From NCBI RefSeq assembly GCF_900188095.1, contig NZ_FZOT01000002.1, forward strand, positions 1 through 64,000: a stretch of DNA of 64,000 nucleotides. Direction: 5' to 3'. A program made the position numbers and the translations under genes. Shown piece after piece: positions 55,973-64,000 of the stretch (its first letter is position 1; every line of letters begins with the position of its first letter). The DNA is from Noviherbaspirillum humi (GTDB taxonomy: Bacteria; Pseudomonadota; Gammaproteobacteria; Burkholderiales; Burkholderiaceae_D). Below the pieces are notes generated by a model. That model was not told the origin of the DNA, made no database searches, and saw only the letters and a program-made list of their open reading frames with translations.

Positions 55973-56001
55973 TTGACAATTACTGCCTAGGCAGCTATAT
56001 T
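55973..56001 (+). promoter_or_regulatory. Promoter with perfect operator palindrome for the MarR-efflux operon
   Basis: TTGACA (55973-55978), a 17-base spacer and TATATT (55996-56001) form a near-consensus sigma-70 promoter. The perfect 12-base palindrome CTGCCTAGGCAG (55983-55994) sits within the spacer, ideally placed for a MarR dimer to block RNA polymerase. This indicates autoregulation of the marR gene that begins at 56019. Confidence 0.75.
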
Positions 56002-56018
56002 GGCGTATATTCGCGAAA

Positions 56019-56498
56019 ATGCCCATGCCTCCTCTCTTTTCTACGCAGACTTACTCCCCGGACACCAGCATCGGTTTCCTGATCAAGCGTGCTGGCCAAT
56101 TGATGGCGAACAACCTGGATCGGGCGCTTGCCGAATTCGACATCACCCACGCCCAATTCGGCATCCTGCTCAAGGTGCATCATGCCGGCGTCAAGACGGC
56201 AGCCGACCTCGCGCGCGAAGTCGTGGCCGACACCGGCGCCATGACGCGCATGCTCGATCGCCTCGAGGAAAAAAGCTTCATCGTGCGCAGCCGCAGTGAA
56301 TCGGATCGCCGTGTCATCAAGGTGGCGCTTTCCGACAAAGGCGTTCAGGCGGCCGGGCGCATGACCGAGGTCGCGGTTGCGGCCTTGAACCACCATCTGC
56401 GCGGCTTCAGCGCCGAAGAAGTGGATCTTTTCCGGAGCTTCCTCGGCCGCATGATCGCCAACGCCTGCAATCAGCCAATCAACAGCGACAACCCATGA
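56019..56498 (+). CDS. MarR-family transcriptional regulator
   Basis: 159 residues. It has the winged-helix plan: helix near 35-55 (LDRALAEFDITHAQFGILLK), HTH near 60-90 (TAADLAREVVADTGAMTRMLDRLEEKSF), and wing with SRSESDRRVIKV. The dimer likely represses its own operon, binding the palindrome in the promoter and released by a small-molecule ligand such as a phenolic or drug. The stop overlaps the outer-membrane-factor start by four bases, so all four genes form one operon. Confidence 0.9.
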   Translation: MPMPPLFSTQTYSPDTSIGFLIKRAGQLMANNLDRALAEFDITHAQFGILLKVHHAGVKTAADLAREVVADTGAMTRMLDRLEEKSFIVRSRSESDRRVIKVALSDKGVQAAGRMTEVAVAALNHHLRGFSAEEVDLFRSFLGRMIANACNQPINSDNP

Positions 56499-57973
56499 AA
56501 GCCAAACGATTCTTCCTGGCGCCGCCTTGCCCGGTGCCTGCGGCACTTGCCATTGCGCTTGCCGTCGCCCTTGCCGGCTGCGCCGGCTTGCCCGACATGC
56601 CGTCGCAGCCGAAAGCCCTTTCTGCAGCCGACCTCGCCCTTGCCGTACCGGCGGCGGATGGCGACCGCAGTTGGCCGTCCGATGGTTGGTGGCGCGCTTA
56701 TGGCGACCCACAGCTCGACGCGTTGATGCAAAAGGCGCTCGACGCCAGCCCCAGTCTGGCATCGGCTCGCGCCCGCATCGCCCGTGCCCAGGCCGCAGTG
56801 GCTGGCGCGCAGTCGGCGATCGGCATTCAGCTCAACGGCAGCGCCGATGTCTCATATGGCCGTCAATCCGAGAATTACATCCTGCCCAAGCCGCCGCTGG
56901 GCAAAGGCGGAGAATCGATCAGTCAGGGACTCGCCGCCGTCGATTTCAGCTATGACCTCGACTTCTGGGGACGCAACGGCACGCTGGTACAGGCAGCACA
57001 GGCACAACTGAAGGCGGCCGGCTACGACCAGGATGCCGCCCGACTGGCGCTTTCCACTTCCGTCGCCCGAGCCTACGGCCAGCTGGCTGCCCAGTACGAC
57101 ATGCTGGAGGTGCTGCAGCAGACCCTGCAGCAACGCCGCGCCATGCGTGAGCTGGTGGCCAAGCGGGTAGCGAACGGCCTGGATACCAAGGTTGAACTGA
57201 AGCAGTCCGAAAGCGGCGAAGCCGCCCTCGGCGTCGACATCGCTCAGCTGCAGGGCCAGATCGAAGTCACCCGGCTTCAGATCGCCGCGCTGTGCGGCGA
57301 TCTGCCGGGCGCCGCGGCGGCCATACGGCGCCCGCGCTTGGCGCTGGCGGCATTCAACCTTCCGCCGGATATTTCGCTTGACCTGCTCGGCCGCCGTCCG
57401 GAAGTATCCGCCCAGCGGGAGCGCCTCACCGCCGCTTTCGGCGAACTCGACGCAGCCCGCGCCCAGTTCTACCCCAATCTCAGCTTGAACGGATTGGCCG
57501 GCGTGCAGGCAATCGGCTTGCCAAACCTGCTTTCCCCCGGCAGCCTGATCACCAGCGTCGGTCCGGCGCTGCGCCTGCCGCTGTTCGACCAGGGGCGGCT
57601 GAAGGCCAACCATGCGGGGCGGGCGGCCGACATCGACCTGGCCGTGAGCCAGTACAACGCCAGCATCCTTTCCGCAGCCCAGGATGCCGCCGAACAGCTG
57701 GCCCGCATCGCCAGCCTGGCACGGGAGGAGAAAGCCGCCGCCGAGGCGCTCGCCGCTGCCGAGGAAGCCTATCGCCTCGCGATGCTGCGCTACCAGGGCG
57801 GGCTTTCGCCGTTTCTCACCGTGCTCAGCGCCGAGACGGGCGTGCTGGCCCAGCGCCGCGTCGCTGCCGAGATCCGCGCGCGCCGCCAGGATCTGCACGT
57901 GACCTTGGTACGCGCGCTGGGCGGCGGCTTCACCGACGCGCAGCCTGCGCCCCTGGCCCGCGCCGGCCGCTGA
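56495..57973 (+). CDS. Outer-membrane efflux lipoprotein (NodT/OprM family)
   Basis: 492 residues. The signal peptide ends in lipobox LAGC with lipid-anchored Cys29. The long helical repeats of the TolC fold follow, with LIxA-type coiled-coil pairs (ASARARIARAQAAVAGAQSA near 85-105 and PNLSLNGLAGVQAIG near 325). It would form the outer-membrane exit duct for the EmrA/EmrB pump. Its start overlaps the MarR stop. The EmrA gene starts 35 bases further on. Confidence 0.92.
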   Translation: MKAKRFFLAPPCPVPAALAIALAVALAGCAGLPDMPSQPKALSAADLALAVPAADGDRSWPSDGWWRAYGDPQLDALMQKALDASPSLASARARIARAQAAVAGAQSAIGIQLNGSADVSYGRQSENYILPKPPLGKGGESISQGLAAVDFSYDLDFWGRNGTLVQAAQAQLKAAGYDQDAARLALSTSVARAYGQLAAQYDMLEVLQQTLQQRRAMRELVAKRVANGLDTKVELKQSESGEAALGVDIAQLQGQIEVTRLQIAALCGDLPGAAAAIRRPRLALAAFNLPPDISLDLLGRRPEVSAQRERLTAAFGELDAARAQFYPNLSLNGLAGVQAIGLPNLLSPGSLITSVGPALRLPLFDQGRLKANHAGRAADIDLAVSQYNASILSAAQDAAEQLARIASLAREEKAAAEALAAAEEAYRLAMLRYQGGLSPFLTVLSAETGVLAQRRVAAEIRARRQDLHVTLVRALGGGFTDAQPAPLARAGR

Positions 57974-58008
57974 CACCATTCGAAGAAAACCAGAGATCAG
58001 AATCGACC

Positions 58009-59181
58009 ATGAATACCGCAACCACGACTCTCAACGACACCGCCGCACGTCCGCAGAAACGCAAGAAGGTGCTGCTGACGATAGCCACGATCTTCGTGCT
58101 GGCGGCCCTCCTCTACGGCCTGTACTGGTTCCTGTTCGCCCGCTATGTGGAAGAGACCGAGAACGCCTACGTGCAGGGCAATGTGGTGCAGGTCACGCCC
58201 CAGGTGGCCGGCACCGTCACCCGCATCCATGCCGACGACACCAATACCGTGAAGGCAGGCCAGCCCCTGGTGAGCTTCGACAGCGCCGATGCCGACGTGG
58301 CGGTGGCCCAGGCCGAGGCTCAGCTGGCGCAGACGGTGCGTGAAGTCCGCACCCTGTTTGCTTCCCAAGCCCAGTCGGGCGCCACGCTCGCCATGCGCCA
58401 AGCGGAACTTGCCAAGGCCCGCGACGACCTGGCGCGGCGCAAGGCGCTGGCCGGCTCCGGCGCCGTCTCGGCCGAAGAGATCCGCCATGCGGAAGCCGCC
58501 GTCACCGCAGCCCAGGCGGCGGTGAATGCCGCCAGCGAACAGCTCGCCTCCGGCCGCGCGCTGACCGAAGGCACTTCGGTGCAGAACCATCCGAATGTGC
58601 AACGCGCTGCGGCACGGCTGCAGGAAGCGATGCTGGCGCAGAGCCGCAACACGCTGTATGCGCCGGTATCCGGCGAAGTCGCCAAGCGCAGCGTGCAGGT
58701 GGGCCAGCGCGTCAACCCGGGCACGCCGGTGATGGCCATCATTCCGCTGGACCAGGTCTGGGTGGATGCCAATTTCAAGGAATCGCAGCTGCGCGACATG
58801 CGCATCGGCCAACCGGTGACACTGACTTCCGATGTCTACGGCGGCAAGGTGGAGTACCACGGCCACATCGTCGGCATGGCTGCCGGCACCGGTTCTGCTT
58901 TCGCCCTGCTGCCGGCGCAAAATGCGACCGGCAACTGGATCAAGGTGGTGCAGCGCATCCCGGTGCGCATCGCCATCGATGACAAGGATTTGAAGGAGCA
59001 CCCGCTGCGCGTCGGCCTGTCCATGCATGCGGAAGTCGATCTGCATGACAAGCGCGGCCGACCGGTCGGCGACAACACCAGCGCGCCGACGCCGCTCGTT
59101 TCCGCCGCGCCGAGCGCAGCCATCGACGACAAGGCCAAGGCGCGCATCGCATCCATCATCACCGCTAACCTGAAGTCATGA
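58009..59181 (+). CDS. EmrA-type membrane fusion protein (HlyD family)
   Basis: 390 residues: one membrane helix near 20-45, then a biotinyl-lipoyl-like domain with NAYVQGNVVQVTPQVAGTVT near 60-78. A helical hairpin rich in Ala and Gln lies near 90-190, and beta domains with GQPVTLTSDVYGG follow near 265. A mostly disordered tail ends it. It bridges EmrB in the inner membrane with the outer-membrane factor encoded just upstream. The stop overlaps the EmrB start by four bases. Confidence 0.92.
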   Translation: MNTATTTLNDTAARPQKRKKVLLTIATIFVLAALLYGLYWFLFARYVEETENAYVQGNVVQVTPQVAGTVTRIHADDTNTVKAGQPLVSFDSADADVAVAQAEAQLAQTVREVRTLFASQAQSGATLAMRQAELAKARDDLARRKALAGSGAVSAEEIRHAEAAVTAAQAAVNAASEQLASGRALTEGTSVQNHPNVQRAAARLQEAMLAQSRNTLYAPVSGEVAKRSVQVGQRVNPGTPVMAIIPLDQVWVDANFKESQLRDMRIGQPVTLTSDVYGGKVEYHGHIVGMAAGTGSAFALLPAQNATGNWIKVVQRIPVRIAIDDKDLKEHPLRVGLSMHAEVDLHDKRGRPVGDNTSAPTPLVSAAPSAAIDDKAKARIASIITANLKS

Positions 59182-60737
59182 GTCTTTCCTCTTCCACCGC
59201 CGGCGCTTCAGCGCAGCCGGCGCCATTGAAGGGCCCGGCGCTGCTGCTGCTGACGGTGGCGGCGGCGTTGTCGACGTTCATGGAGATCCTGGACATCACC
59301 ATCGCCAACGTCTCGATCCCGACCATTGCCGGCTCGCTGGGCGTATCCACCAGCCAGGGAACCTGGATCATCAGCGCCTACTCGGTGGCGGCAGCGATCG
59401 CGGTGCCGCTGACCGGCTGGATGGCGCGGCGAATCGGCGAGGTGAAGCTGTTCGTGCTGTCGGTGCTGGCATTCACCCTGATGTCGGCGCTGGCCGCCTT
59501 CTCGGTAAATCTGGAAATGCTGGTCCTGTTTCGGCTCCTGCAAGGGCTGGTGTCAGGCCCGATGGTGCCGCTGTCGCAAACGCTGCTGGTGCGGAACTTC
59601 CCGCCAGAGAAACGCGGGGCAGCACTCGGCCTGTGGGCGATGACCGTGATCCTGGCGCCCATCGCCGGACCGCTCATGGGTGGCTACATCAGCGACAATT
59701 TCCATTGGTCCTGGATCTTCCTGATCAACATTCCGATCGGCCTGTTCGGCAGCCTGACCATCTGGACGCTGATGCGCAGGCGCGATTCGGCCACGCTCAA
59801 GGTACCTCTCGACGGCATCGGCCTGGCGCTGATGGTCGTGGGCATCGGCAGCCTGCAGCTGATGCTGGAGACAGGCAAGGACTACGACTGGTTCGCCTCG
59901 CCCTTCATCGTCGCCCTCGCCGTCGTATCGGTTGTCGCCCTCACCTTCTTCATCGCCTGGACCTTGTACTCCGAGCATCCGGTGGTCGACCTGCAGCTGT
60001 TCCGCGACCTCAACTTCCGCTACGGCGTGATCGTTCTGTCGATCGGCTTCATGACCTATTTCGGCTCGGTGGTGATCTTTCCGCTTTGGCTGCAGGTGGT
60101 GATGGGCTATACCTCGGCACAAGCCGGCATGGCGATGGCGCCGATCGGCATCTTCACCCTCATCCTGTCGCCCATCATCGGGCGCAACATCGCCCGCCTC
60201 AACCTGCGCTTCCTGGCGACGATGGCCTTCATCATCATGGGCGGCGTATCGCTGTGGAACAGCCTGATGTCCCTCGACGTCGACATCTGGACCATCATCG
60301 AGCCGCGCCTGGTGCAAGGCATCGGCATGGCGTTCTTCTTCATGCCGGTGCAGTCGCTGATGCTCTCCAACATCACGCCGGACCGCATGGCGGCAGCCTC
60401 AGGCCTCTCCAACTTCCTTCGCACGCTCGGCGCCGCCATGGGTACCGCCATCAGCGTCACCGCCTGGGAGCATCTCGCCACCGATCACCATGCGCGGCTG
60501 ATGGAGAACGTCAACGCGTTCAATCCAGTCAGCGTGGATTATCTGAACCGCCTTCAATCCGGTGGCCTGACGCTGGAACAGGCATATGCAGTGATCGAGC
60601 GCACCATCAGCGCCCAGAGCTATATGCTGGCCACCAATGAGTTCTTCATGATCTGCGGCTTCGGCTTCTTCCTGCTGATTGGTCTGGTATGGCTGATGAA
60701 GCCGAAGAAGATGACGGGAGCGCCCATGGGGCATTGA
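59178..60737 (+). CDS. EmrB-type DHA2 family drug efflux MFS transporter
   Basis: 519 residues with 14 membrane segments and the DHA2 features LDITIANVSIPTIAGSLG near the first helix, GWMARRIGEVKLF in the loop after helix 2, and LGLWAMTVILAPIAGPLMGG in helix 5. It pumps lipophilic drugs, phenolics or fatty acids with proton exchange. Together with the outer-membrane lipoprotein and EmrA it makes a full tripartite pump under MarR control. It converges on rplI; two hairpins lie between them. Confidence 0.93.
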   Translation: MSLSSSTAGASAQPAPLKGPALLLLTVAAALSTFMEILDITIANVSIPTIAGSLGVSTSQGTWIISAYSVAAAIAVPLTGWMARRIGEVKLFVLSVLAFTLMSALAAFSVNLEMLVLFRLLQGLVSGPMVPLSQTLLVRNFPPEKRGAALGLWAMTVILAPIAGPLMGGYISDNFHWSWIFLINIPIGLFGSLTIWTLMRRRDSATLKVPLDGIGLALMVVGIGSLQLMLETGKDYDWFASPFIVALAVVSVVALTFFIAWTLYSEHPVVDLQLFRDLNFRYGVIVLSIGFMTYFGSVVIFPLWLQVVMGYTSAQAGMAMAPIGIFTLILSPIIGRNIARLNLRFLATMAFIIMGGVSLWNSLMSLDVDIWTIIEPRLVQGIGMAFFFMPVQSLMLSNITPDRMAAASGLSNFLRTLGAAMGTAISVTAWEHLATDHHARLMENVNAFNPVSVDYLNRLQSGGLTLEQAYAVIERTISAQSYMLATNEFFMICGFGFFLLIGLVWLMKPKKMTGAPMGH

Positions 60738-60747
60738 ACGGATGAGG

Positions 60748-60772
60748 CGATGGCAGCGGTACGCTGCCATCG
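60748..60772 (+). other. Perfect hairpin after the emrB-type gene
   Basis: CGATGGCAGCG (60748-60758) pairs perfectly with CGCTGCCATCG (60762-60772) with loop GTA, but no T-run follows. Possibly an mRNA 3'-end protector; a better terminator follows at 60921. Confidence 0.5.
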
Positions 60773-60920
60773 AAACGGCTAGACATGTGTTCAAGGTACA
60801 CGTGAGACCTGGCTGGGACCTCGACGTGGCCGGGCTGTGGCCTGGATTGGCGGAGCCGATGAGGATTGGCAGCAAAAGGTCCAGAAGTGCGGGATCAGAG
60901 AATGAAATGCGGTAAACGAG

Positions 60921-60946
60921 AAAAGCCGGGCAAGCCCGGCTTTTTT
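60921..60946. terminator. Bidirectional terminator between emrB-type gene and rplI
   Basis: AAAAGCCGGG and CCCGGCTTTT (60921-60946) pair around a four-base loop, with TTTTTT on plus and TTTTCTC on minus. It can end both converging transcripts. Confidence 0.85.
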
Positions 60947-60986
60947 GGCTGTCGCCAGCGGACTGATCCGCCAGCAATGAGGCAGC

Positions 60987-61439
60987 TTAGGCGTGTTCGC
61001 CAGTCACCACGACGGTGACGTCGACCACCACGTCAGTGTGCAGGGCAACCGAAACCGGATGCTCGCCAGTGGTCTTGATCGGGCCTTGCGGCATGCGGAC
61101 CTGGGCCTTTTCGACAGCGAAGCCCATCTTGCCGAGCCCTTCGGCGATGTCGAAGTTGGTCACGGAACCGAACAGGCGGCCGTCAACGCCGGCTTTCTGT
61201 GCGATCTGGACTTGCTTGCCGGAGAGCTGTTCGCCCTGGGCCTGGGAAGCAGCCAGCTTCTCGGCGGCGGCCTTTTCCAGCTCGGCGCGCTTGGCTTCGA
61301 ATTCAGCCTTGGCGGCTTCGGTAGCGCGGCGTGCCTTGCGCTGGGGGATCAGGAAGTTGCGAGCGTAACCGTCCTTGACCTTGACGATATCGCCGAGGTT
61401 GCCGAGGTTGACGACTTTTTCCAACAGAATGACTTGCAT
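60987..61439 (-). CDS. rplI: 50S ribosomal protein L9
   Basis: 150 residues with the L9 opening [30 protein letters not shown]; the long connecting helix ([21 protein letters not shown] near 40-65) and the C-terminal domain with [19 protein letters not shown] are present. It is the last gene of rpsF-priB-rpsR-rplI. In many relatives dnaB comes next on the same strand; here the efflux operon intervenes. Confidence 0.98.
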   Translation of the reverse strand: MQVILLEKVVNLGNLGDIVKVKDGYARNFLIPQRKARRATEAAKAEFEAKRAELEKAAAEKLAASQAQGEQLSGKQVQIAQKAGVDGRLFGSVTNFDIAEGLGKMGFAVEKAQVRMPQGPIKTTGEHPVSVALHTDVVVDVTVVVTGEHA

Positions 61440-61463
61440 GTTTTTCTCCTATTCAGTCGTCAA

Positions 61464-61748
61464 TCAGGCGTTGTGCAGATCGGTGTACGGCAGCAGCGCG
61501 AGATAGCGGGCGCGCTTGATCGCGGTGTCCACCTGACGCTGGTAGTGAGCCTTGGTGCCGGTCAGGCGTGCCGGCATGATCTTGCCATTTTCCTGAACGA
61601 AGTCCTTCAGGGTGTCGATGTCCTTGTAATCCACCTGTTCAACGCCGGCGGCGGTGAAGCGGCAGAATTTCTTGCGCTTGAACAGCGGGTTCTGCTGCTG
61701 GCGCTTTTGCTTGAGTTTGCTTTTATCGAATTTTTTACCGAATGCCAT
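61464..61748 (-). CDS. rpsR: 30S ribosomal protein S18
   Basis: 94 residues, with the S18 core [58 protein letters not shown]. The N-terminus carries an extra Lys/Gln-rich lead compared with the 75 residues of E. coli. It lies between priB and rplI in the conserved order. Confidence 0.98.
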   Translation of the reverse strand: MAFGKKFDKSKLKQKRQQQNPLFKRKKFCRFTAAGVEQVDYKDIDTLKDFVQENGKIMPARLTGTKAHYQRQVDTAIKRARYLALLPYTDLHNA

Positions 61749-61795
61749 GGTTGGCTCCTGTAGCTAATCTTTGAGTTCTGCTTGGTCCGCTGCAC

Positions 61796-62080
61796 TCAGT
61801 CGAAATCGACGATGTGCAGCACGAGGCTTTTGCTGTTGCGATTCTTCCGCGCCAGGAATCCGCTGAACCGGTAAGGCTTGCCGAGCTCCGCGCCGTTGAG
61901 TCTTCCCGCGATCGTTCCGGCCGCGATGGCCGAGATGTCGAGAAAAACTTGGCGCTGCATGCCAGCCTCCGACTGTTCCGACTCATGCTGCAGCTTGACT
62001 GCGACGATCGGAATGCCTGCCGGGGTGTATCGCAGTGCATCGCGTTCGGCGATGCACGCCACCAGTTCCAGCCGGTTCAC
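61796..62080 (-). CDS. priB: Primosomal replication protein PriB
   Basis: 94 residues of single-stranded-DNA-binding OB fold opening MNRLELVACIAERDALRYTPAGIPI and ending SLVLHIVDFD. It helps reload DnaB at stalled forks together with PriA. Present between rpsF and rpsR as in other beta- and gammaproteobacteria. The start at 62080 is 18 bases from the rpsF stop. Confidence 0.96.
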   Translation of the reverse strand: MNRLELVACIAERDALRYTPAGIPIVAVKLQHESEQSEAGMQRQVFLDISAIAAGTIAGRLNGAELGKPYRFSGFLARKNRNSKSLVLHIVDFD

Positions 62081-62098
62081 GCTCCTGGTGCCGCTGCC

Positions 62099-62467
62099 TT
62101 ACTGGGCGGCTGCTTCGGAACGCTGGGACTTGGCGGCGTCTTCCTTCTGCACGGCCTTCATCATCGGCGACGGCGCGGTTTCAGCGCGCTTCATCTTGAC
62201 GGTGAGGTGGCGCAGGACGGCGTCGTTGAACTTGAAGCCGGTTTCGATTTCGGCCAGCGTCTCGCTGTCGCACTCGATGTTCAGGCAAACGTAGTGAGCC
62301 TTGGCCAGTTTCTCGATCATGTAAGCCATCTGGCGACGGCCCCAGTCTTCCACGCGATGCACTTTGCCGCCGCGGCTGGAAACGATGCCCTTGTAGCGCT
62401 CGATCATGGCCGGGACTTGCTCGCTCTGGTCCGGGTGGACGATAAAAACGATTTCATAATGACGCAT
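62099..62467 (-). CDS. rpsF: 30S ribosomal protein S6
   Basis: 122 residues opening [26 protein letters not shown] with [24 protein letters not shown] later, the S6 signatures; an acidic/Ser-Ala-rich tail follows. It heads the rpsF-priB-rpsR-rplI operon, divergent from lexA. The 238 bases between them hold the lexA SOS box and probably the ribosomal promoter. A start-proximal AAGGAGAT-like ribosome-binding site is present. Confidence 0.98.
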   Translation of the reverse strand: MRHYEIVFIVHPDQSEQVPAMIERYKGIVSSRGGKVHRVEDWGRRQMAYMIEKLAKAHYVCLNIECDSETLAEIETGFKFNDAVLRHLTVKMKRAETAPSPMMKAVQKEDAAKSQRSEAAAQ

Positions 62468-62658
62468 GTAATCTCCTTATGGACGGATTAACGAATCGCC
62501 CACCCCGGCGTCAACACGGGTGTGGGAAGAGGAAAGCCCTCGATGATAACCCGAAACTTGGAATAGCTCAATACATTCAAGGATTTATTGAAGAACGGCG
62601 CCGGATTGGCGGTGAAATCGGCGGAAATCCATGGAAGATGCTTGCAATCCCGACCTCA

Positions 62659-62674
62659 CTGTATAAAAATACAG
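62659..62674 (+). promoter_or_regulatory. LexA (SOS) box upstream of lexA
   Basis: CTGTATAAAAATACAG matches the gammaproteobacterial and Burkholderiales SOS consensus CTGT-N8-ACAG exactly in its arms. It is 31 bases before the lexA start, likely overlapping the -10 region, and implies LexA autorepression. Confidence 0.9.
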
Positions 62675-62705
62675 TCTGTCTTTAAACCCAGTTTAGCGGG
62701 AACCC

Positions 62706-63368
62706 ATGATCAAGCTGACAGCACGGCAGGAACAGATCCTCAATCTCATCAAGGAAGCCATCCAAAACACGGGCTTCCCGCCGACCCGCGCCGAAATCGC
62801 CAGCGAACTCGGCTTCCGTTCCGCCAATGCCGCCGAGGAACATCTTCAGGCACTGGCACGCAAGGGCGCCATCGAAATTTCTCCCGGCACCTCCCGTGGC
62901 ATCCGTCTTCTGGACGCGATGGGGGAAAGCTACCGGCCTACGCTCGGCCGCCAGATGTCCTTGCCGCATCCGGCCATCGTCCAATTGAGCTTGCCGTTGA
63001 TCGGCCGTGTCGCCGCCGGCTCGCCCATTCTCGCGGAAGAGCATATAGAAGCCACCTATGCCGTCGATGCCTCATTGTTTTCCGCCAAGCCGGATTTCCT
63101 GCTCAAGGTGCGCGGCCTTTCCATGCGCGATGCCGGCATCATGGACGGCGACCTGCTGGCAGTGAAGAAGGTGGACAACGCTAAGAACGGCCAGATCGTC
63201 GTCGCCCGACTCGGAGAAGAAGTAACGGTCAAGCGTTACAAGAAAACCGGTTCGCTGATCGAATTGCTTCCTGAAAATCCCGATTTCGAGCCAATCCGGG
63301 TCGAGCCGATGCGCGACAATTTCGCATTGGAAGGTTTGGCAGTCGGCCTGCTCCGCGCCTGGGGCTGA
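62706..63368 (+). CDS. lexA: LexA SOS repressor
   Basis: 220 residues. The N-terminal winged helix has [22 protein letters not shown] at about 33-54. The self-cleavage site is Ala104-Gly105 in RVAAGSPIL, and the peptidase dyad is Ser139 ([10 protein letters not shown]) and Lys176 (VTVKRY). It represses SOS genes until RecA-stimulated autocleavage. A near-consensus SOS box lies 31 bases upstream. GGGA precedes the ATG. A 9-bp GC hairpin (63392-63423) follows without a T-run. Confidence 0.98.
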   Translation: MIKLTARQEQILNLIKEAIQNTGFPPTRAEIASELGFRSANAAEEHLQALARKGAIEISPGTSRGIRLLDAMGESYRPTLGRQMSLPHPAIVQLSLPLIGRVAAGSPILAEEHIEATYAVDASLFSAKPDFLLKVRGLSMRDAGIMDGDLLAVKKVDNAKNGQIVVARLGEEVTVKRYKKTGSLIELLPENPDFEPIRVEPMRDNFALEGLAVGLLRAWG

Positions 63369-63391
63369 CACTTCACCTCTAGCCTGAATAC

Positions 63392-63423
63392 AGGCCGGCC
63401 TAAAGTGGATGTTCGGCCGGCCT
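63392..63423. terminator. GC hairpin between lexA and trmJ
   Basis: AGGCCGGCC (63392-63400) pairs with GGCCGGCCT (63415-63423) around a 14-base loop, 24 bases past the lexA stop. The T-run after it is poor (CTTC). It could serve both converging genes, but may depend on Rho. Confidence 0.5.
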
Positions 63424-63556
63424 CTTCATGGCGGTGCAGAGACCTTGTCGGCACGTACAGGCGCACGACGTGGACTGCGCTTTGCCTCACCAACGACCCA
63501 GTCTTGGCTTTGTCTCAAGCCAATCCCATTAGTGCCAGCCAAGCTCGCGCGACCGC

Positions 63557-64000
63557 CTATTTCCTGCACTTGGCGAGGATGCTGCCGGCGATGCCGCGCA
63601 GAATGTTCACTTCTTCGGTCTCAATGCCGGTGCGGGAGAACAGTCGCTTCAGGCGCGGCATCAGCTTCTTCGGATTGGCCGGATCGAGGAAATCGATCGC
63701 CACCAGGGCTTGCTCGAGGTGGGCATACATGCCTTCGATGTCCGCCAGACGCGCCGCCTCCCCCTGGAAACCCACGCCGGCGGCCGGCGCCACGCCCTCT
63801 TCGCTCGCCATCCTCATTTCATAAGCCAGCACCTGCACTGCCTGTGACAAATTCAGGGATGAATACGTCGGGTTGGCAGGAATGTTAATGAGGACATTGC
63901 AGCGGGTCACCGCTTCGTTCGGCAAGCCATAGCGTTCATTGCCGAACACCAAGGCAGCGTTCAACCCTTCCCTGCCGGCAATGGCGGCGGCAAGACGACG
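63557..64000 (-). CDS. trmJ: tRNA (cytidine/uridine-2'-O-)-methyltransferase TrmJ, C-terminal part
   Basis: 148 codons are in the window; the N-terminal part lies beyond the right edge. SpoU-fold motifs are seen: NAALVFGNERYGL (knot and SAM binding), LINIPANPTYSSLNLSQAVQVLAYE, then the TrmJ-type C-terminal helical extension ending LRGIAGSILAKCRK. It 2'-O-methylates position 32 of tRNAs. It converges on lexA with about 190 bases between stops, which hold a GC hairpin and no gene. Confidence 0.9.
   Translation of the reverse strand, partial: RRLAAAIAGREGLNAALVFGNERYGLPNEAVTRCNVLINIPANPTYSSLNLSQAVQVLAYEMRMASEEGVAPAAGVGFQGEAARLADIEGMYAHLEQALVAIDFLDPANPKKLMPRLKRLFSRTGIETEEVNILRGIAGSILAKCRK

Overview
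The window is a GC-rich stretch of a bacterial chromosome, almost fully coding, most likely from a betaproteobacterium of the order Burkholderiales, probably Oxalobacteraceae (Herbaspirillum/Noviherbaspirillum-like). This is inferred from gene content and order: rpsF-priB-rpsR-rplI near dnaB, yicC-gmk-rpoZ-spoT, alaA-hom-thrC, and the protein sequences themselves. No rRNA, CRISPR array, insertion sequence or prophage was seen. One tRNA gene (Ser, UGA) is present.

Layout. 0-4 kb: end of an exopolysaccharide locus on the minus strand (phosphomannomutase fragment, Wzc-type tyrosine autokinase, Wza-type export lipoprotein). 4.5-10.4 kb: minus-strand FtsX/YbbP permease, DUF4126 membrane protein, adenine deaminase, DksA-type zinc-finger protein and a membrane-tailed SDR. 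10.6-14.7 kb: a small helix-turn-helix (HTH) protein, a polysaccharide deacetylase, a glycosyltransferase, then a relatively AT-rich stretch with a second small HTH protein, two unknown 69-residue proteins and tRNA-Ser. 14.8-19.4 kb: kinase-PP2C-rph-rdgB-hemW, all on minus. 19.5-23.7 kb: yicC-gmk-rpoZ-spoT on plus. 23.8-29.8 kb: minus-strand DUF3422 protein, greB, EAL-HDOD protein, rlmJ and aceA. 30.2-35.3 kb: a His-tailed EamA transporter, an MFS transporter and clpB. 35.5-42.2 kb: alaA-hom-thrC-moeA-moaD-moaE-crcB on minus.

42.5-50.6 kb is the main accessory-type region: an eight-gene plus-strand cluster for 4-amino-4-deoxy-L-arabinose (Ara4N) modification of lipid A. It encodes an ArnT-like transferase, one SMR-type flippase candidate, ArnB, ArnC, an ArnA split into separate formyltransferase and dehydrogenase genes, and ArnD. 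It is led by a small Mth938-domain gene and followed by a Bcp-type peroxiredoxin. Together these genes would make, flip and attach Ara4N, the modification that lowers the negative charge of lipid A and gives polymyxin resistance in enterobacteria.

50.8-54.3 kb carries a PIN-PhoH protein facing a DUF47-Pit phosphate-uptake pair. 54.4-62.5 kb holds dnaB and the rpsF-priB-rpsR-rplI operon, separated by a MarR-controlled tripartite efflux operon (outer-membrane factor, EmrA, EmrB) whose promoter contains a perfect palindrome. lexA with a near-consensus SOS box and the end of trmJ close the window.

I found no wholly new multigene defence or mobile system. The best leads are the rearranged Ara4N operon, the His-rich transporter tail, the lone tail on RlmJ, and several unexplained inverted or phased repeats in intergenic regions (13.1 kb, 30.0 kb, 56.0 kb).
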